This document shows positions 6,409-13,505 of a stretch of 13,505 bases of DNA, in pieces (position 1 is the first letter of the stretch; each line of letters begins with the position of its first letter). Source of the stretch: an uncultured Eubacteriales bacterium (GTDB lineage Bacteria; Bacillota; Clostridia; Christensenellales; Borkfalkiaceae). The position numbers were made by a program, and so were the translations under genes. The notes under the pieces were generated by a model. The model saw nothing but the letters and a program-made list of their open reading frames with translations. It did not search any database and was not told the origin of the DNA. The DNA lies in contig USHO01000023.1 in NCBI GenBank assembly GCA_900554485.1, positions 1-13,505 on the forward strand, read 5' to 3'.

Positions 6409-7153
6409 GCCAGTCGGGGACGGACACGTCTATTTCGTTTAACGGAAATTCTGTAAGCACTTTTTCGAGCGCGGCGGCATACTCGGTTTCGTCGGCATTC
6501 AGAACGTCCATGGCGACGACGCCTACGCCGTATTTTTCTTCGAGCGACGCCCTTAACGCGCGGCAATTCTTCCCGTTCGGCTCTTTGCTGTTGAGAACGA
6601 TCGCAAACGGTTTGCCTATCGATTTAAGCCTTTCGATCGTGCGTTCTTCGGCTTTAACATAGTTATCGCGCGGAATATCCGCGATACTTCCGTCACAGGT
6701 TATCGCAAGACCTATTGTCGAATGTTCGGTTATGACTTTTTCGGTGCCGATTCCGGCAGCATCTTCAAATGGTATGGGGTCTTTGTTCCACGGAGTCGTA
6801 ACCATACGTTTTTCGCCGTTTTCTTCCGCTCCGAGCGCGCCGTCCACCATAAATCCGACGCAGTCTATAAGCCGCATTTTAGCGGTTGTTTTACCTTTAA
6901 GCGTTACCCTTACCGCCTCGCCGGGAATAAATTTCGGTTCGGTAGTCGTAACCGTCTTGCCCGCGCCCGACTGCGGCAATTCGTCCGCGGCGATACGCTG
7001 CTTGTTTTTACCCGCGACGTTAGGCAAAACGAATAATTCGGCAAATCTCTTAACGAAAGTGGATTTACCCGTTCTGACGGGTCCTACGACGCCGAGATAA
7101 ATATCTCCGTCGGTTCGTTTTGCCAGATCCTGATATACGTCGTAATTTTCCAT
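6395..7153 (-). CDS. spoIVA: Stage IV sporulation protein A, N-terminal ATPase part (split gene)
   Basis: SpoIVA is the ATPase that polymerises on the outer forespore membrane and forms the base of the spore coat. These 252 residues cover its whole TRAFAC-type ATPase domain. Visible features are RTDGDIYLGVVG then Walker A GPVRTGKST with Lys30, DELPQSGAGKTVTTTEPKF with the sensor threonines near 70-71, and LIDCVGF with Asp97. The lysine, threonines and aspartate fall at the same numbers as in Bacillus subtilis. NTPW-like TTPWNKDPIPFEDAAGIGT, EHSTIGLAIT and IPRDNYVKAEERTIE follow. The ATG at 7151-7153 has GGAGG 11 nt upstream, and an upstream in-frame extension to 7216 lacks any homology. The frame stops at TAA 6395-6397 just after VPDWLTAR, where SpoIVA normally continues. 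The rest lies in the +1 frame. So it is a frameshifted gene, a sequencing/assembly indel, or a split gene. Confidence 0.9.
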   Translation of the reverse strand: MENYDVYQDLAKRTDGDIYLGVVGPVRTGKSTFVKRFAELFVLPNVAGKNKQRIAADELPQSGAGKTVTTTEPKFIPGEAVRVTLKGKTTAKMRLIDCVGFMVDGALGAEENGEKRMVTTPWNKDPIPFEDAAGIGTEKVITEHSTIGLAITCDGSIADIPRDNYVKAEERTIERLKSIGKPFAIVLNSKEPNGKNCRALRASLEEKYGVGVVAMDVLNADETEYAAALEKVLTEFPLNEIDVSVPDWLTAR

Positions 7154-7175
7154 AGCACAAAAAACCTCCCATATC

Positions 7176-7212
7176 CCGAAACGACCGCTTTTAAGACGGA
7201 AACGCGTTTCGG
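7176..7212 (-). promoter_or_regulatory. Inverted repeat and palindrome in the spoIVA leader
   Basis: CCGAAACG (7176-7183) and CGTTTCGG (7205-7212) form an 8-bp inverted repeat with a 21-nt spacer just ahead of the spoIVA ribosome binding site. The right arm overlaps a perfect 12-bp palindrome GAAACGCGTTTC (7199-7210). It could be a leader hairpin or a protein-binding site; nothing in the sequence decides which. Confidence 0.3.
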
Positions 7213-7228
7213 TCAACCGTTACGGTAT

Positions 7229-7256
7229 ATGATATGGAAGGTTCTTCGGTTTTATG
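7229..7256 (-). promoter_or_regulatory. Candidate sigma-E-like promoter of spoIVA
   Basis: Minus-strand CATAAA (7251-7256), 14 bp, then CATATCAT (7229-7236) resembles sigma-E promoters (about ATATT, 13-15 bp, CATACAnT). spoIVA belongs to the sigma-E mother-cell regulon in Bacillus. The match is partial, so this is a candidate supported mainly by context. Confidence 0.35.
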
Positions 7257-7276
7257 TCAATATTTTCTATTATTTG

Positions 7277-8086
7277 CTAACACCCCAACCTGGAGCGGAT
7301 TTCGGCGGCGACGCGTTCTCCGTCGCTTGTTATAACTTTGTCTGCGACGTGAAACAATCCGATAACGTCGCTGCCCGTTCCGCGTTTTTCGACGACAACT
7401 ATCTCGCAATCGGATTTAAGCCCCGACCGCAGACTTTTAAGATTCGTACCGTCACATGTTTTCATATATCCGCTACCCGGGCAATAAGACTTTACGCCGA
7501 CCGCGGCGAGAGTTCTGACCGTCCTTTCGATTTCGTCGCCAGTGAGTTCCCCGCATTCTATAACGACGATTACCGTCATCGACTTATTGACTTTAAGACA
7601 TTTTTTTATCTCGCGACGTAAAAAATCGAGATTGCCGCTCTTTACGGCATTGACGCCCGTCGGCAACAGAACGCAATCCGCGCCGGATGCCGACGCTTTT
7701 TTAACAGACGCCTTTCTTACGCCCGCGCCCTCCTCGCCAAACGGATAACAGACGGCTGCCGCGACTTTTACGTCGGCGTTGCCCGTTTTGTTTTTCGCCC
7801 GCCTTACGCGCGTAGGGAATACCACGACTCCGCCGAACCCGAGCGAAACGACTTCGGCAAGTTTATCATCGAAAACGTCGTCGGGCGTCAACGTCAGATC
7901 GCAGTAGATTTTTCTGAACAGTTTCAGGGCTTTGAATTCTTTGAATTCGCGTCTGAGTTCGTCCTCGCTCTGCCCGAACACTATCGCGGTTTTGGATATT
8001 TCGGCGTTTTCCGCCGCTTTGACGATCGCCTCGGTTTCGTCTTGTACGGTCACGGTTTCTTCCGATTTGTCTTCAAGAATATTCAT
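7277..8086 (-). CDS. Divergent DeoC (deoxyribose-phosphate aldolase)-like TIM-barrel protein
   Basis: The 269-residue protein lines up by eye with DeoC from about residue 55. KIYCDLTLTPDDVFDDKLAE corresponds to the YIDHTLLKPDATEED region, GFGGVVVFPTRV to GFASVCVNPxxV, VKVAAAVCYPFGEE to VKVCTVIGFPLG, and SGADCVLLPTGVNAVKSGN to NGADEIDMVINIGALKSGD. VGVKSYCPGSGY matches the ADFVKTSTGF segment with the Schiff-base lysine, here Lys199. The aspartate that assists catalysis in E. coli DERA (Asp102, in GADEVD) appears as leucine, and the DHT motif reads DLT. Activity as an aldolase is therefore doubtful. An acidic extension of about 55 residues (EDKSEETVTVQDETEA) precedes the barrel. No good ribosome binding site is seen before the ATG. 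It lies 123 bp upstream of spoIVA on the same strand with no terminator between, so read-through is possible. Its function is unknown. Confidence 0.7.
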   Translation of the reverse strand: MNILEDKSEETVTVQDETEAIVKAAENAEISKTAIVFGQSEDELRREFKEFKALKLFRKIYCDLTLTPDDVFDDKLAEVVSLGFGGVVVFPTRVRRAKNKTGNADVKVAAAVCYPFGEEGAGVRKASVKKASASGADCVLLPTGVNAVKSGNLDFLRREIKKCLKVNKSMTVIVVIECGELTGDEIERTVRTLAAVGVKSYCPGSGYMKTCDGTNLKSLRSGLKSDCEIVVVEKRGTGSDVIGLFHVADKVITSDGERVAAEIRSRLGC

Positions 8087-8197
8087 ACGTTTAGTATTGC
8101 TCTTTTCAGGTCTTTTTAACGTATCGGCGGCACAAAGAAAAGCGACTTCGACAATCTTCGACTTAATACAACAAAACTACCCGTCCGCTTACACCCC

Positions 8198-8215
8198 GTA
8201 TATGTTATCATATAC
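8198..8215. repeat. 7-bp inverted repeat ahead of the small membrane-protein gene
   Basis: GTATATG (8198-8204) and CATATAC (8209-8215) flank a 4-nt TTAT spacer and lie directly upstream of the AAAGGAGG ribosome binding site. The element sits in the 146-bp divergent region between the DeoC-like gene and the small gene. It could be an operator or an AT-rich promoter core; I see no convincing -35/-10 pair for either gene. Confidence 0.3.
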
Positions 8216-8232
8216 GCAAAGGAGGAATTTCG

Positions 8233-8499
8233 ATGTCGCCGCTTATAGGAATTTTATCTGTAATACTCGTCTTTGCGGTGTGTTTTTTGACGGTCGTTGC
8301 GGTAAAGATAATAACCGCGTACGTTAAGCTGAAGAAATACATGAACAAAAACGAAGAACCCGAGGGAAATCCGAAAATCTATTATATAACAGAAAAAATA
8401 AAGCCTCCCAAACGCAGAAAACGTCGCAAAAAGCCGAACGTCGCGTTATCGGGCGTAGTGATCAAACCCGAAGAATTTCAGCGGGATATAAACTCATGA
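8233..8499 (+). CDS. Small single-pass membrane protein with basic tail, function unknown
   Basis: This 88-residue protein is supported as a gene by a near-perfect AAAGGAGG 7 nt before the ATG and by a clear domain pattern. One hydrophobic helix (about residues 4-24, ILSVILVFAVCFLTVVAV) is followed by a Lys-rich linker. Next comes PKIYYITEKIKPP, then a strongly basic cluster of eight Lys/Arg in a row (60-67, KRRKRRKK) and a C-terminal SGVVIKPEEFQ. The positive residues after the helix suggest that the tail is cytoplasmic. I do not recognise a family. It is divergent from the DeoC-like and spoIVA genes, and its stop codon forms part of a terminator hairpin. The basic patch could bind nucleic acid, acidic lipid or a partner protein; this is speculation. 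No sporulation signal could be read from its promoter region. Confidence 0.75.
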   Translation: MSPLIGILSVILVFAVCFLTVVAVKIITAYVKLKKYMNKNEEPEGNPKIYYITEKIKPPKRRKRRKKPNVALSGVVIKPEEFQRDINS

Positions 8500-8520
8500 C
8501 CACCGGTTCACCGGTGGTCA
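8497..8520. terminator. Perfect hairpin containing the stop codon of the small gene
   Basis: Arms 8497-8507 and 8510-8520 are 11-bp perfect complements (about nine pairs with a six-base loop in practice). The stem begins with the TGA stop of the small membrane-protein gene. It lies between this gene and the convergent GH95 gene (stop at 8536). Neither side has a long U run, so termination strength is uncertain. Confidence 0.55.
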
Positions 8521-8535
8521 TTCGATTATCTCTGT

Positions 8536-11133
8536 TTACAGTTTATCCGAGATATTTATATTGTTGACTTTAAGTCTGTAAGCATATCTCTCTTTTTCGA
8601 GTTCGGATGCGGGATTTAATACGGCTGTAACGCCGCTGCCGCTACCTGAATTATCCGCATCGCCTATAACGAGTTTATAAGTAAGTCTTATTTTATTTTT
8701 CACGGAAAAATCTTTATCGAGATATTCGCCGCTATGCGATTTACCTATAAGCGTATAGCACGGTTCGCTGTTTTTCGCCCGAAAAATTTTATATTCGTTT
8801 CCGTCGTTCAGCCATTCCAGTTTCACCCCGTCGCCTTGCCATTTTGCGACAAAACAACTTGCCGCAGGGCGATTATCCCGCTTTTCAAAACCTCTTAAAC
8901 GATATTTTTCGCCGACCTTCGTCGCAAACGAAATTTTTGTGTTTCTGCGATTTACCGATATTTCGCGCCCGCCGTTTTCGACGACGATATTGTCGACCGA
9001 GCCGCCGTAACATATCGTTATCGGCTCTCCTTTACCTGAAACTATTTCGCATTCGGTAATAACGCCGTCGGCATATACGAGCGAAACTTCAAAATCGCCG
9101 CGGGCTTTAAGACCTTTGAATTTTACCCTCTTCCACTTCTCGGGCAAAGCCGGGAGCAACGAGACAAACCCGCCGTGACTCTGCAACAGCATTTCAGTTA
9201 TCCCGGCGGTCGCGCCGAAATTACCGTCTATCTGGAAAGGCGGATGAACGTCCCATAAATTCGGGTGAGTTCGCTTTTTCAATAAATTTTGCAAGAGCAA
9301 ATATGCGTGGTCGCCATCGCCCGTTCTTGCGCGCGAGCAAAGCCTATGCGCGAGTGCCCATCCCGTAGATTCGTCGCCGCGATAATCGAGCGTAATCTTT
9401 GCCGCGTCGAGCGTAGCGGGAGTATCGCGAGTTATCTGTTCGCCGGGCATCAACGCAACGAGTTGAGACAAGTGTCTGTGTTTCGCCTCGCCTATCTCTC
9501 CGTAAAAGTTTTCTTCGTCGTATTCTTTTATTTGTCCGCTGTACCCGACGCGTATCGCGTCGAGCGAACCGAGATTTTCCTCTTCGTATTTATTCGTTTC
9601 GTCATAAACGCCGAGTATTCCCGATAATTTAAGATCGTCTGCGAACACCTCTTTCACCATTTGCTGATCGAACGAACAGCCTACGGTATGATAGTATTGC
9701 TGATACTTATGTTCGTTTACCCATTCGCCCGACAATATCTGTTCGGGAGAAGCCGAAAACGAACAGAGTTTTCGGCCGTCGTAATCGCGGAGCGTCTTTT
9801 TTAAGAATTTTGCCATACCGTGAACCGCGGGATAAGCATAATTTTTCAAAAACTCTTTATCGCGGGTAAAATCGTAAGCATCGTAAAACATTTTTGCGGT
9901 AAGTCCGCCCGTTCCGGGACCCGAATGACTATTCGGATTTTTACCTTCGACTTCATAACAGAACGCGCCCGTGCCGATTATCCAACCGCAATCGCCGTCG
10001 GAATTTTCGGGATTCGTTTCCTTTATCCACTCTTTTGCGTTTTTCTCCGCCTCGGGGAGATACGCTTTGAAAAAATCGGCATAAGCGTCAAAGGTCTCGG
10101 CAATATTTGAACCGAACGCATGCCAATAATTCATCTGAATATTGATATTATGCCAGAATCCGCTGCCCCACGGGGATTTGTCGTGAACCGTCCACACACC
10201 TTGCAACGATGCAGGCGGCGTGCCTTTTCGCGACGAGGATACAAGCAGATACCGCCCGTACTGATAATAAAGTTCTTCCAGATACGGCTCGTCGTTTCCG
10301 TTTTTGTACGACTCCAGCAATTCTTCCGTGGTTCTGCCATCGTCAGAACCGCCTATATCGAACTCTACCCTGTCCATTATAGACGAAAAATCGGCGATAT
10401 GTCTTTCTTTGAGTTTTTCGTAGCCGAGTTTTAACGCCGCGTTTAATCTTGTCGCGACTTTTTCGGTCGGGTCCTCGCCTACCGCTCTGTGCGTGGAAAA
10501 CGCTTCGGGGCAAAGTTTGTACGACGTATCGAATACGAACAATATGACGGTACACAGAGCGTTTTTCACGATGATTTCGCCGTTTTCGATAACCTTTTCG
10601 CCGTCGGTTATAACGGCGATTTTTGCATCGTACGAAAGATCCCTCGACGGGAGCGTACCCTTTATTTCGATACAGCCGTCGTTTGCGAAAATCCTGCCCG
10701 TTCTTCCGCCGTCATCAACGTTTCTTACGCCTAAATAAGGTATCAAAGCCCTTACCGTAAGATCCTTCGGTCTCTCGGTTTCGGCGTGATATACGAAGAC
10801 GTTGTCGGGGTAACTGAAAAATGCGTCCCTTTTCGTTAAACCGAAAGCCGACTTATACGAAGAAAACGCGATGCCCGATTTTATATCGAGCCCGCGTTCG
10901 TAATTTTCGGCAACGTCGTTAAATTCGACGCAGAGTTCTAAAAAATTCGATACACCGCCGAGACGAAACGTGTTGGCGAAAACGTTGGTCGTAAACTGCA
11001 ACCGCTCTACGTCCGTTCCGCCGAAAATACTTGCTCCGCCGTATCCGTTTCCTATCGGCAGAGAATATTTTTCCCAGCCGTCGTTCGTCCTGTCGGCGGG
11101 AGTTTTATACCGTAATTTCAATTCTTTCGACAT
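8536..11133 (-). CDS. GH95 family alpha-L-fucosidase / alpha-L-galactosidase-type glycosidase
   Basis: This 865-residue enzyme has the GH95 architecture. An N-terminal beta-sandwich (LPIGNGYGGASIFGGTDVERLQF) is followed by the (alpha/alpha)6 barrel with SSRKGTPPASLQGVW and NINIQMNYW, and then by the C-terminal sheet after HPPFQIDGNFGATAGITEML. Residues matching the catalytic set of Bifidobacterium AfcA are Asn329 and Asn331 in NINIQ, Glu464 in SASPEQ and Asp636 in QIDGN, so it should be active. GH95 enzymes hydrolyse alpha-1,2-L-fucosides or alpha-L-galactosides by inversion; which one cannot be told here. Residues about 752-865 are an extra module with an Fn3-like pattern (LEWLNDGNEYKIFRA, then GEYLDKD and LTYKLVIG) and a DNSGSGSG linker-like loop. 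There is no signal peptide, so it is probably cytoplasmic. The ATG lacks a clear ribosome binding site. It follows the GH3 gene by 69 nt and is probably in its operon. Confidence 0.92.
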   Translation of the reverse strand: MSKELKLRYKTPADRTNDGWEKYSLPIGNGYGGASIFGGTDVERLQFTTNVFANTFRLGGVSNFLELCVEFNDVAENYERGLDIKSGIAFSSYKSAFGLTKRDAFFSYPDNVFVYHAETERPKDLTVRALIPYLGVRNVDDGGRTGRIFANDGCIEIKGTLPSRDLSYDAKIAVITDGEKVIENGEIIVKNALCTVILFVFDTSYKLCPEAFSTHRAVGEDPTEKVATRLNAALKLGYEKLKERHIADFSSIMDRVEFDIGGSDDGRTTEELLESYKNGNDEPYLEELYYQYGRYLLVSSSRKGTPPASLQGVWTVHDKSPWGSGFWHNINIQMNYWHAFGSNIAETFDAYADFFKAYLPEAEKNAKEWIKETNPENSDGDCGWIIGTGAFCYEVEGKNPNSHSGPGTGGLTAKMFYDAYDFTRDKEFLKNYAYPAVHGMAKFLKKTLRDYDGRKLCSFSASPEQILSGEWVNEHKYQQYYHTVGCSFDQQMVKEVFADDLKLSGILGVYDETNKYEEENLGSLDAIRVGYSGQIKEYDEENFYGEIGEAKHRHLSQLVALMPGEQITRDTPATLDAAKITLDYRGDESTGWALAHRLCSRARTGDGDHAYLLLQNLLKKRTHPNLWDVHPPFQIDGNFGATAGITEMLLQSHGGFVSLLPALPEKWKRVKFKGLKARGDFEVSLVYADGVITECEIVSGKGEPITICYGGSVDNIVVENGGREISVNRRNTKISFATKVGEKYRLRGFEKRDNRPAASCFVAKWQGDGVKLEWLNDGNEYKIFRAKNSEPCYTLIGKSHSGEYLDKDFSVKNKIRLTYKLVIGDADNSGSGSGVTAVLNPASELEKERYAYRLKVNNINISDKL

Positions 11134-11202
11134 ACTTAAAATGTTATTTCATATATTCTTTCGCATCGCGCCAGAATTCCGGACTTATTTGAATTTTTCG
11201 TT

Positions 11203-13362
11203 TTAATCGATAAGTTCAAAATCGGCTTTCAGGCAATCTCTGGAATTTCCGCCGACAAACAACTCGAATTCACCGATTTCAGCCGCAAATTCTCCGCCGT
11301 CCGTATAAAATTTCAGCGTTTCTTCCGAGATCTCGAAAGTTATAAGTTTTTCTTCGCCCGCTTTTAAGAAAAGTCTTTCAAAGCCTTTAAGTTCCTTTAC
11401 GGGGCGCACGACTGACGCGAATAAATCATGCAGATACCATTGAACGATTTCGTATCCGTCGGTTTTCCCGACGTTTTTCACCTTCACGCCCGCCGTAATT
11501 TTCTCGCTGCGATTAAACTTTGCCGCCGATAACTTAAATTCGGAATACTCGAATTCGGTATACGAAAGCCCGTAGCCGAACGGATAAAGCGGGGAATTAT
11601 ATTCGTCGTCGTAACCCGTACGGAATCTCTCTTCGCTGTAAAATGACGGAATATCCTTTCCCTTCGGTCTTGCCGTTGAGAAATTGTTGTAATAAATCGG
11701 GCATTGCCCCGACGAACGCGGAAAACTCATGACCGTTTTCCCGCAAGGATTGGCTTTCCCGTACAGGAGATTTGCAATCGCGTTGCCGCCTTCCGTTCCC
11801 GGTTGCCATACGTATAAAATCGCGTCGGCAAGTTCCTCGATTCCGCTAAGCGCAAGCGGTCTGCCGCCAAATACGACAAGCGCAAGCGGCTTATTCGTTT
11901 TATGAAGGCGATCTATAAATTTGCGTTGAATTTCGGGGATACGAATATCCGCGCGGGAGTGGGCTTCGCCGGAATTCATCATATACTCGCCTACGCACGC
12001 TACGATAAAATCCGCGTCGGCGCATACTTTTTCAGCCTCCTCGAATCCGCTTTCATCCGTATCGAATAACTTCCACGAGCAACCGCGCGCGCCGGGTACG
12101 GCTCTTCCCAAAAGCCTTTCGACCCCGTCTTTAATAGTTACGCTGTCTTCCGCATGGCCTTTTTTCGACCAGTTGCCCATAATTTCACGCTCTGCGACGA
12201 AAGGACCGACGAAAGCAACCTTTGCGGTCTCCTTCAATGGAAGTATTCCGTTATTTTTCAGCAAAACGCAACTCTCTTCAGCCGCTTTACGAGCCAGATC
12301 CCTGGCGTTTTCCGAAAGCGTAAACTCGTCTCGTTTTTGAATATCGGTATGTCTGTCGGGATTTTCGTACATACCGAGTTTGTTTTTAAGTTCCAGAACG
12401 CGCAAAACCGACTCGTCGACGGTTTCTTCGGATATAACGCCGTCGCGAATGAGTTTCGGCAAGAACCCCGCGTAAACGGACGATCCCATTTCTATATCGA
12501 GCCCGCTCTCTATCGAAACGCGGGCGCAGTCTTCACCCGTAGCGCAGTAACCGTGTTGATACAGTTCTTCAACCGAGCCGTAATCGGAAATAACTACGCC
12601 ATCGAACCCCCATTCTTTACGAAGCATATCGATCATAATATCTCTGTGTCCCAAAATCGGCTTGCCGTTCAGGAGATTAAACGAACTCATGAACATTTCG
12701 GGTTTTTCTTTAAGGCACTCGCGATATGCGCGCAGATAATACTCGCGCAGATTCCGAACGGAAATATCGGTCGTGTTATATTCTCTCCCCGCCTCGGCTG
12801 CCCCGTAACCCGCAAAATGTTTCACGCAACAGGCAATTCCGCCCTTATGATAGCCGCGGATCATAGCCTTTCCAACTTCTCCGAGCCAGTAAGGGTCTTC
12901 ACCCGCGCTTTCCATAACTCTACCCCAACGCGCGTCGCGGCTCAAATCTACCATAGGCGAAAAAGTTACGTCTATGCCGTCGTATTTCGCTTCGATTGCG
13001 GCAAGTTCCGCGCAATCTTCGATAAGCGCGGTATCAAAACTACATGCCGTTGCAACGGGAACCGGATAAACGGTTCTATAACCGTGAATGACGTCTAACA
13101 TCATCGGCAGCGGATCATCGATTCCTTTTTCACGTCGCGTTTTGCGGATCGATTGCACCGCTTCGGCATTCGGCGAGCTCAGAACCGAACCCAGTCGCCA
13201 TAACGATTCGCGTTCTATACTGCCTAAATTGCTTACGCCCGTTACGATTTTTTCCACGTCGTCGTCCAGTTCAAACGCAGGGAATTGCGTTAATTGCAAC
13301 GCTTTTTCTTCCAAGCTCATTTCGGATATAAGTTTTTTCAACTCTTTTCGACTTTTACTCAT
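11203..13362 (-). CDS. GH3 family beta-glucosidase/beta-xylosidase (BglX-like)
   Basis: The 719-residue protein starts at ATG 13360-13362 (MSKSRKELKKLISEMSLEEK), with AAAGGA about 12 nt upstream. A longer reading from a TTG at 13395 adds no homology. It has the standard GH3 order. The N-terminal TIM barrel holds MLDVIHGYRTVYPVP, FSPMVDLSRDARWGRVMES, VKHFAGYGAAEAGREYNTTD and the nucleophile segment VVISDYGSVEEL with Asp260. The alpha/beta sandwich holds a candidate acid/base in SGEAHSRADI and FGGRPLAL, and the Fn3-like C-domain holds GYEIVQWYLHD and PVKELKGFERLFLKAGE. The motifs are closest to BglX-type enzymes that release terminal beta-linked glucose or xylose from oligosaccharides. No signal peptide is present, so it probably acts inside the cell. 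It is upstream of the GH95 gene on the same strand. The pair could strip fucose/galactose and then glucose/xylose from plant or host glycosides. Exact substrate is unknown. Confidence 0.93.
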   Translation of the reverse strand: MSKSRKELKKLISEMSLEEKALQLTQFPAFELDDDVEKIVTGVSNLGSIERESLWRLGSVLSSPNAEAVQSIRKTRREKGIDDPLPMMLDVIHGYRTVYPVPVATACSFDTALIEDCAELAAIEAKYDGIDVTFSPMVDLSRDARWGRVMESAGEDPYWLGEVGKAMIRGYHKGGIACCVKHFAGYGAAEAGREYNTTDISVRNLREYYLRAYRECLKEKPEMFMSSFNLLNGKPILGHRDIMIDMLRKEWGFDGVVISDYGSVEELYQHGYCATGEDCARVSIESGLDIEMGSSVYAGFLPKLIRDGVISEETVDESVLRVLELKNKLGMYENPDRHTDIQKRDEFTLSENARDLARKAAEESCVLLKNNGILPLKETAKVAFVGPFVAEREIMGNWSKKGHAEDSVTIKDGVERLLGRAVPGARGCSWKLFDTDESGFEEAEKVCADADFIVACVGEYMMNSGEAHSRADIRIPEIQRKFIDRLHKTNKPLALVVFGGRPLALSGIEELADAILYVWQPGTEGGNAIANLLYGKANPCGKTVMSFPRSSGQCPIYYNNFSTARPKGKDIPSFYSEERFRTGYDDEYNSPLYPFGYGLSYTEFEYSEFKLSAAKFNRSEKITAGVKVKNVGKTDGYEIVQWYLHDLFASVVRPVKELKGFERLFLKAGEEKLITFEISEETLKFYTDGGEFAAEIGEFELFVGGNSRDCLKADFELID

Positions 13363-13475
13363 ATTTTTCAATAATCCTTTCTGCGAAGAGTACAAAACGT
13401 AAAAAACGGAAACGTCATTCGCAGTGATTTTTTTGTCGTTGTATGCCGGACAAGAATAAAACGAACCGTGGTCTG

Positions 13476-13502
13476 ACGACGTATTTTTGACTAATACGTC
13501 GT
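13476..13502. other. 10-bp hairpin upstream of the GH3 gene
   Basis: ACGACGTATT (13476-13485) and AATACGTCGT (13493-13502) form a perfect 10-bp stem with a 7-nt loop. It may be an operator for the glycosidase operon or a terminator of a gene to the right outside the window. The rest of 13363-13475 holds no gene and no promoter that I would defend. Confidence 0.35.
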
Positions 13503-13505
13503 TGC

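Noticed and set aside
7154..7216. N-terminal extension of SpoIVA from a start at 7216
   Set aside because: The extra residues have no similarity to SpoIVA, and GGAGG lies upstream of the ATG at 7153, where family homology begins.
12154..13098. Long plus-strand open frame (314 codons) opposite the GH3 gene
   Set aside because: It is antisense to conserved GH3 motifs, its amino-acid composition is unlike a real protein, and it has no ribosome binding site.
13363..13395. TTG start adding 11 residues to the GH3 protein
   Set aside because: There is no ribosome binding site for it, and the GH3-like sequence begins after the internal ATG at 13362.
1..13505. CRISPR array, IS element, tRNA or rRNA gene
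   Set aside because: No regularly spaced repeats, transposase motifs, terminal inverted repeats or tRNA-like cloverleafs were seen in the intergenic regions.

Overview
The window looks like a chromosomal fragment from an endospore-forming lineage of Clostridia (Bacillota). The evidence is a spoIVA homologue, strong GGAGG-type ribosome binding sites, sigma-A-like promoters, a Gram-positive-style lipoprotein solute-binding protein and AT-rich intergenic DNA between genes of moderate GC. An uncultured gut or herbivore-associated member (Christensenellales-like) would fit the glycosidase content, but that placement is inference.

Layout, left to right. (1) 1-177, minus strand: the N-terminus of a membrane protein resembling the ArsP_2 / putative manganese or heavy-metal exporter family, cut by the window edge, with a good promoter and a possibly structured leader. 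(2) 335-1210, minus: an AraC-type regulator with a cupin sensor domain. (3) 1211-1570: an AT-rich divergent control region with a strong promoter for the regulator, an 11-bp dyad, and a plausible promoter for the operon on the right. (4) 1571-5590, plus: a complete CUT2-type (ribose/galactose-like) sugar ABC importer in the order double ATPase, permease, lipoprotein binding protein, closed by a strong terminator. The permease carries an unusual, highly charged C-terminal tail of about 109 residues. (5) 5692-8086, minus: spoIVA split into two frames by a +1 shift, preceded by a divergent deoxyribose-phosphate-aldolase-like protein. (6) 8233-8499, plus: a small single-pass membrane protein with a very basic tail, closed by a hairpin that contains its own stop codon. 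(7) 8536-13362, minus: two apparently cytoplasmic glycosidases, a GH95 alpha-L-fucosidase/galactosidase-type enzyme and a GH3 BglX-like beta-glucosidase/xylosidase, probably co-transcribed with GH3 first. (8) 13363-13505: an upstream region with a 10-bp hairpin near the edge.

How they may work together: the AraC regulator probably controls the adjacent importer. The importer brings in a mono- or short oligosaccharide, and the signal-less glycosidases are placed to trim fucosylated or galactosylated glycosides inside the cell. The link between importer and glycosidases is only proximity (about 3 kb, with the sporulation genes between them). The most notable oddities are the split spoIVA, the DeoC-like protein that seems to lack a key aspartate, and the charged permease tail. 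No mobile element, CRISPR array, tRNA or rRNA was seen.
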